From contig NC_079901.1 of NCBI RefSeq assembly GCF_024868665.1, forward strand, positions 7,622,592 through 7,686,591: a DNA stretch of 64,000 bases, written 5' to 3'. The notes under the pieces are model-generated. The model had not been told where the DNA came from. It ran no database searches and saw nothing but the letters and a program-made list of their open reading frames with translations. The translations under genes and the position numbers were made by a program. This stretch comes from Triplophysa rosa. Its lineage: Eukaryota > Chordata > Actinopteri > Cypriniformes > Nemacheilidae. Positions 58,580 through 64,000 of the stretch are shown here, piece after piece (position 1 is the first letter of the stretch; every line of letters starts with the position of its first letter).

Positions 58580-58810
58580 TCACCAGTTGAACTGTAACGC
58601 CACCATAGCATCCTCTGACTCGCACAGACTTTGAATGTGCTGCAAAGAGGCTAACAACCGAGGGAGAACTTTGTCATTTATCTCGCCGTCAATCTGTAAT
58701 AAATCATCAATAAGTGCATCTAATCTGAATGACACACAGTCATTTGATGCATGGTTATCGACTTCATTGGCTAAATGCTGTAACTCTCTAGCTAATTGTG
58801 CGCACGCCAT
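58580..58810 (-). CDS. Element A right-arm ORF (unknown, 76 codons)
   Basis: Inverted counterpart of the left-arm frame: MACAQLARELQHLANEVD, then DALIDDLLQIDGEINDKVL, PRLLASLQHIQSLCES and EDAMVALQFNW. This arm keeps the ten codons missing from the left arm, so it is closer to the ancestral sequence. I do not recognise the family. The predicted segment is acidic and alpha-helical. Confidence 0.45.
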   Translation of the reverse strand: MACAQLARELQHLANEVDNHASNDCVSFRLDALIDDLLQIDGEINDKVLPRLLASLQHIQSLCESEDAMVALQFNW

Positions 58811-59338
58811 AGTTACTTAACGTTATACACGAAGCAAACGATCAGTGAGTGACGTGACGTTAGTCCAAAACAAGTCAAGAGTAATCGATCAAACGCTTCA
58901 ATCTACGCTGAACCAATAGTAGGCAAGACCAACCCATCTAATTATCATACAAGACACAGAAAAGTAAGAATAAATACAAGAATAAATAAATAAAAGTGGA
59001 AATAAATACATGCGATAATAAATAAATATAAAAATAAATAAACGTATAAATAAATAAATGTAAAAATAAAAGGAAATGATAAATAAAATAATCTAAAAAT
59101 AAAAAATAATAATAATTAAAAATAATTAAAAATGGACACAAAAAATAATAAATCAATTTAAAAAATGAAAAGAAAAGTTAAAGCTAAGATCAATAATAGC
59201 TAAAACGAATTATTTTGTTTTATCAAACCATTCATTCCTGTATTTATTTCATATTATTACATTTATTCGTTTATATATTTATTTATTTATACATTCATTT
59301 ATTTATAATTTTTGCAGGTTTAGTCCTCCATACTGCGC

Positions 59339-59571
59339 AGCACTCGGACTCTTTACACACATGGACCGGAAGCGGTCCCACCATGTTTACTTTCCGCCAT
59401 GATACCATGTTTTGATACAAGGGAATGTGTGAATGTACTTTCACATGTGCGTGCAAATATACTAAGAATTATAAATAAAAAGTCGAAGCAATACATTATT
59501 GAACGTTTTTTGTTTGCCGGTTCACTTTACACCGCTGGTATGACTCTAAATGACACTGCATTTGGTTAAAG
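59339..59571 (+). promoter_or_regulatory. dhx34: dhx34 promoter and 5' UTR
   Basis: Between the end of element A and the dhx34 ATG lie an ETS-type site (CCGGAAGC, 59366-59373) inside the short inverted repeat GGACCGGAAGCGGTCC, and TTTCCGCCAT (59391-59400), a YY1-like site in reverse. No TATA box is present. Both are common in promoters of housekeeping genes. The transposon ends only about 30 bases before the ETS-like site. Confidence 0.5.
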
Positions 59572-60267
59572 ATGTCCCGTGAGCGGGATAAGAGTCAAAG
59601 CTGGGACTGGGACAGTCGTCAGTGTCGCGCACAACTGGATGAGATATTTTTCCGCCAACATGACTACATTCAGACCGGCAGCGCTGAACACAGGGAATTC
59701 TGGACCTTCTTTGAGCGTTTCCAACGGTTCACAGCCAAGAGAGACATGCCAGGATCCAAATCCAGCAGACAAGAATCACACGAGAAAAACGCCAATAAAA
59801 AGTGTGGATCTGTAGATCTGGGGCTCCCAAAGGACTATGACGCCAGATACAGGATCAACGTTTCAGTGTGCTCCAAAGATGTGGAGGAGCGCTTGGGAAG
59901 ATCAGATCACAAGAAACGCAGGGAGACGTCAGGTCCTGGCCGTCAGGAGATCACAGACTGTCGCCTTGCCCTGCTTCATTTCCTAGACTTCAACCAGAAG
60001 CAGAGCTTCAGTAAGCTTGCTAAGTTAAGAAGAGAACAGAAGAGCCTGCCCATCTTCCAGTACCGGGATAAGATTGTGGAGCTGGTGAGGACTCATCCTG
60101 TGGTGGTGGTGGCTGGAGACACGGGCTGTGGAAAGTCCACACAGGTGCCGCAGTACCTGATGACATCAGGGTTCAGTTACATAGCCTGTACTCAACCACG
60201 CCGCATTGCTTGCATCTCACTGGCCAAGAGAGTCAGTTTTGAGAGTCTCAACCAGTATGGCTCCAAG
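59572..60267 (+). CDS. dhx34: dhx34 exon 1: N-terminal region and Walker A
   Basis: A large coding exon of 232 codons ending GGCTCCAAG|GTAAGA in phase 0. It holds the DHX34-specific N terminus, Walker A (182-190) and motif Ia TQPRR (207-211). It includes a low-conservation charged linker (about 58-80). Confidence 0.95.
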
Positions 60268-63236
60268 GTAAGACTCACTTCTACATTATAATGCATTCAA
60301 TTGGGATGCGTCAAGTTCGTTTAAATTGGACAAACGAGGATATTATGATCAAATTAGCACAATAATTTGCAATTTGGTGAATCAAAGAAAAACTCACAAT
60401 CAGGGTCTTACATCAGGGAAACCAAAATAAAATAAACCCCATATTTGTTTCAAATTGTGATGCTATTTACAACACCAGCTAAGCATATTTAAACTCTTAT
60501 CCTAACAGTATTTTATGAGAAGATGATTCTTTATACATTACTTTAATATTTCATATACTACTTTATATTCAGGGTTGCTAGATATGCGTAACAAAATCAG
60601 TGGTCAATAAAAACTAGCCTAATCTAAACCAATGACCCAAGTCCAAAATGAAAAATATATGAATATAATATGTTAAAAAAAATGTATTATTGCTCTACAG
60701 TAATAATCATAAACACATTGTGCTGTCATAAATATCTTCATGTTTCCTTAGAAATGACAGCTGATGAACTAAATCTTTCCAAAATCATTCAACCTTTAAC
60801 CCACCAAAAAAAAAACCTGCGGCAACAGTATTGAAGTAGCCCGAGTCGCCAAAACACACAGATTTATTTCAGATTAAATCATTTATTCAATATTTTATTG
60901 ATATGTTTATCATTTAAGTAACATCAGTAAAGTATGATGAGCAGTTCAAGTGCAATAAAAAAAATGCAGATCTGGCAACCCCGATTTAGTGGAAAAAAAT
61001 GATGTTTCATTAATGTATGACAGTAGTAACATTTATTTATTTATTTGATCATGTAATAGTTTGCCACAACAATTCATTTATTCGTTCAACAATAATGAAA
61101 CGGAGATATTTATTGATTATGCAGATACAAATTTAGGGTGAAACTGGGGTCGATTGTCAAGAAATTGTCACAACTGGCATGCATTATACTTTGAGTTTGT
61201 GTGATGTTTCAGAATGAAAAATCTAACAGTGACTACAAATACAATCTTCAGTTTTAAATCTCTTAAAGCTGCTGGAATTATGTAAAACAATTTCTCCCAA
61301 GTAAACCTGCCTAACATCTGTTGCTCTGTATTTTTACTTTTCAGGTCGGGTACCAGATCCGCTTTGAGACCAGCCGCACCACGGCTACCAAACTCCTGTT
61401 TCTGACTGAGGGTCTCCTGCTCAGGCAGATCCAGCAGGATGCTTCTCTGGGTCAGTATCAAGTGCTAATCGTGGACGAGGTGCACGAGCGACACCTGCAC
61501 TGTGACTTTCTGCTGGGAGTTCTGCGTTCACTTCTGCCCCTGCGGCCGGATCTGAGACTGGTCCTCATGTCGGCCACCATCAACATTAAACTCTTCTCAA
61601 ACTATTTCAACGATGCACCTGTTCTGCAGGTGCCGGGGAGACTCTTTCCCATTCAGGTAAGCATTCAAAACCCTTTTAAAAGCACAGTGTGTTTTTTGTT
61701 TTATGTGAAACAGTAAATCGATCACAGTCCGAGCTTGTGTTTTCCTCATCTGTGTAGGTGATCTACCAGCCCATTCCTCCAGAAGAGCAGGGGTCCCGCT
61801 CAGAGAAACTAGACCCGCGGCCGTATCTGCGTGTGCTGCAGGGTATTGACCAGCGCTATCTGCCGGAGGAGAGGGGAGACCTGTTGCTCTTCCTCAGTGG
61901 TGTAGCTGAGATCTCAACCATCCAGGACGCCTGCCAGACTTACGCCACACACACCCAGCGCTGGATTGTCCTTCCTCTGCACAGCACGCTCTCATTGGCC
62001 CAGCAGGATAAGGTTTGATCATTCTACCAATGCATCAGGATCATTAGATGTTGTCTTTTCACATGCTTTAGATCAGTGGTTCTCAATGAACTAATTATTT
62101 AAACTTCGAATTTGGCATATTTTTTTGTGTACGCAGATAAACAGACCTATGACCTGTGTTGCTCTTGAAGTACTTCCCAGTAGGGGTGTCACAATCATAA
62201 TATATTGGTATTGTCAATAATCGTGACCATCGTAAACCAAGATGATCAATAATACTACACATATGATAATATCTTAAAGGTGCTGTGTGTGCTGTTTTTG
62301 GAGGATCTATTGACAGAAATGCAATATAATGTACATATAAAGACCTTACATAATCAGGCGTTGTTTTATTACCTTAGATTAGAATGAGCTATTTCTATCT
62401 ACATACACCGCGGGTCCCCTTACATGGAATTCACCATGTTGTTTCTACAGTAGCCTTAAACGGACAAACTGCTCTACAGAGCGCATTTCATAAATACGTT
62501 ATCTCCTTCGGCAAAGAAGCAAAAACGTGATGACATCTTTGTTCTGTATCAGCCACCGTAGTGCTTCTAAAGCGAGGGGTGGAGTGAGCCGTTGGCTGCA
62601 ATTCTCAACCTCACCACTAGATGTCGCTATAATCTCCACATTGCTCCTTTACATAAACGTAAATAAAAAATCGCCCTCCATACATTTGTATTTTGAGAGT
62701 GATTTATTAGCAAAAAAAGAGAAAAACAAAATTGAAGATAAATTTGTCTGGTAGCTTTATGCTTTATTTATTTTAATTTCAGTATTGCAATAATATTGTT
62801 TGTGTGAATTCCTTTGGCCACAGTACTTTTGTAGAGGAAATCTGATATCATGACAGCCATAATTCTAATAATATTATTACATATTAATTATGTTTAAATA
62901 GCATTAATGTATAATAGTATTTTATTAGGTGTATTTTTATAGTCTTTAATCATTTTTAATTATTAATACAATATAATAGTATTTTACTTTAATAATATTT
63001 CCAAAATAATAAAGTAGTATTGGGTATTATTGTATTCATAAAATTTAATTGTTGTCTTAATAGTGTCTAGTTATTGTAGTAACATTTTTAAATTTCCCTA
63101 ATATTTCATTATTGTACATTTAACTCCCATCAGGTGTTTGACATTGCCCCCCCAGGCGTGAGGAAATGCATCATTTCTACCAACATTGCTGAGACTTCGG
63201 TCACTATCGATGGAGTGCGCTTTGTGGTGGATTCAG
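59572..63236 (+). CDS. dhx34: DEAH-box RNA helicase DHX34, exons 1-4 (3' part beyond the window)
   Basis: Exons 59572-60267, 61345-61656, 61758-62012 and 63134-63236 join in frame to 456 codons and continue beyond the window. The N-terminal region ([38 protein letters not shown]) is characteristic of DHX34. Helicase motifs: Walker [10 protein letters not shown] (182-190), TQPRR (207-211), DEVH (276-279), SAT (308-310), TNIAETS (437-443). DEVH rather than DEAH also occurs in human DHX34. The protein promotes nonsense-mediated decay by helping UPF1 phosphorylation. The ATG at 59572 is the first in frame with the family start. Human DHX34 lies on a different chromosome from ST14, so this neighbourhood is fish-specific or rearranged. 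Confidence 0.95.
60268..61344 (+). other. dhx34: dhx34 intron 1
   Basis: A 1.08 kb AT-rich intron with no recognised element or hidden exon. Confidence 0.8.
61345..61656 (+). CDS. dhx34: dhx34 exon 2: DEVH and SAT motifs
   Basis: Codons 233-336: [58 protein letters not shown]. Acceptor TTTTCAG, donor CAG|GTAAGC, phase 0. Confidence 0.96.
61758..62012 (+). CDS. dhx34: dhx34 exon 3: start of second RecA-like domain
   Basis: Codons 337-421: [50 protein letters not shown]. Acceptor TGTGTAG, donor AAG|GTTTGA, phase 0. Confidence 0.96.
62013..63133 (+). other. dhx34: dhx34 intron 3
   Basis: A 1.1 kb intron. A hAT-type end (TAGGGGTGTCACAATCATAA) sits near 62180 without a visible partner end, so it is a relic. 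The remainder is AT-rich, with nothing else recognised. Confidence 0.7.
63134..63236 (+). CDS. dhx34: dhx34 exon 4: motif V
   Basis: Codons 422-456: [34 protein letters not shown]. Acceptor CATCAG, donor TCAG|GTACTT, phase 1. The next exon is outside the window. Confidence 0.96.
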
Positions 63237-63317
63237 GTACTTTATTTGTTCAATTGTAGTAGTTCATACAGTATCTGTTAGCTTTGAGATCTTCTGTATG
63301 CTAGTGTACTTCTTTTT

Positions 63318-64000
63318 AGATTATCAATCAATCAATCACTTTATTTATAAAGCACTTTACAACCACCAAAAAGCAGACCAAAGTGCTGTACATTAAAAAA
63401 TAAAAGACATCATTTGATTTCATGAAAGCATCATACTAATTAAACCTAAACACATAGCACATAAATATATACTAAAACCAGAATAAAAACAAATACGATG
63501 GGATTTGAATATAGACAGCGAAGAGGTCTGCCTAATATAAAGAGGCAGGGCATTCCATAATTTGGGGGCTGCCACCTCAAAAGCACGGTCTCCTCTAAGC
63601 TTACGCTTGCCGGTTGGCACTATAAGAAACAGCTGATCTGATGATCTCAGACAGCGTGAGGGTGTATAGGGGTGTAAAAGCTCAGATATGTAGGATGGAG
63701 CAAAACCATTTAAGGATTTAAAAACAAACAAAAGAATTTTGAACTGAATCCTAGATTGTACTGGCAGCCAATGTAGTGATGATAAAATGGGGGTAATATG
63801 CTCAAATTTACAAGTCTCCGTCAAAAGACGTGCTGCAGCATTTTGCACCAACTGCAAACGGGCCAAAGAAGACCCACTTATCCCCACATATAGTGCATTA
63901 CAATAATCCAGCCAGGTTGTAACAAAGGCATGGATTGCGGTTTCAAGGTGTTGCCTTGAGAGAAATGGCTTTATTTTAGCCAGTTGTCTCAGCTGAAAGA
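63318..64000 (-). mobile_element. L2-type LINE, 3' part, in dhx34 intron 4
   Basis: The 3' end is a short ATCA tandem tail followed by CTTTATTTATAAAGCACTTT, read here on the plus strand. The minus-strand frame 63420-63887 has LVQNAAARLL, HWLPVQSRIQFKILLF, FAPSYISELL and APKLWNALP, the conserved C-terminal segment of fish L2-type LINEs. It belongs to a different family from the LINE at 20-24 kb. Its 5' part lies beyond the window. Orientation is opposite to dhx34. Confidence 0.9.

Larger units (their letters stand above)
57175..59332. mobile_element. Long-inverted-repeat element A, 2.16 kb, 6-bp TSD
   Basis: The left end starts TATGGAGGACTAAACCTGCA and the right end is its exact inverse. Inverted arms run about 57175-57885 and 58580-59332, with high identity in every stretch compared. 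The left arm lacks 30 bases inside its coding segment. CTGCGC flanks both sides in direct orientation (57169-57174 and 59333-59338). Each arm carries an AT-rich TTTATTTATT block, a promoter-like stretch and an ATG-led open segment (next two entries). The single-copy centre holds a tRNA-like sequence. No transposase domain is visible. I cannot assign a superfamily. It inserted between st14 and dhx34, beside the dhx34 promoter. Confidence 0.88.

Overview
This 64 kb window is vertebrate nuclear DNA, almost certainly from a teleost fish of the carp family (Cyprinidae). It has split genes with GT/AG introns, low coding density, CA/CT/AT microsatellites and very many DNA transposons. At least nine copies of one short repeat (AGTTCACCC ... 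CTCATGTCATTC ... TTTAA) are of a kind I know to be abundant in cyprinids. There are no operons, bacterial genes or CRISPR arrays.

Layout. (1) 1-34 kb: apparently one long intron. At 34172-34249 on the minus strand lies the signal-peptide exon of an amyloid-precursor-like gene (aplp2), and I see no further aplp2 exon before the window start. This region is packed with hAT-type elements with recognisable target-site duplications (TSDs), including a 5 kb hAT that carries a broken L2-type LINE. A possible minus-strand promoter and first exon sits at about 445-700. (2) 34.2-45 kb: intergenic, holding the aplp2 promoter, several transposons and a diverged copy of the first two exons of the matriptase gene (38394-39193). 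(3) 45.2-56.4 kb: a complete matriptase gene (st14a-like, plus strand), 19 coding exons and 838 codons before the stop, encoding a type II membrane serine protease (TM, SEA, two CUB, four LDLa, trypsin-like domain). An 867-bp run of N lies in intron 4. (4) 57.2-59.3 kb: a transposon with about 0.7 kb inverted arms inserted between matriptase and the next promoter. (5) 59.6 kb to the end: the first four exons of dhx34 (plus strand), a DEAH-type RNA helicase of nonsense-mediated decay. The gene runs off the window, with another L2-type LINE in intron 4.

The three genes are not a functional unit. APLP2 and ST14 are neighbours in human too, so that pair looks like old synteny, but here they are divergent. 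DHX34 is on another human chromosome. The most interesting items are the ST14 head duplication, which keeps splice sites, frame and a transmembrane segment and then stops, and two elements with long inverted arms, TATGG termini and 6-bp flanking repeats. One of these carries a protein-coding segment in both arms and a tRNA-like sequence in its loop.
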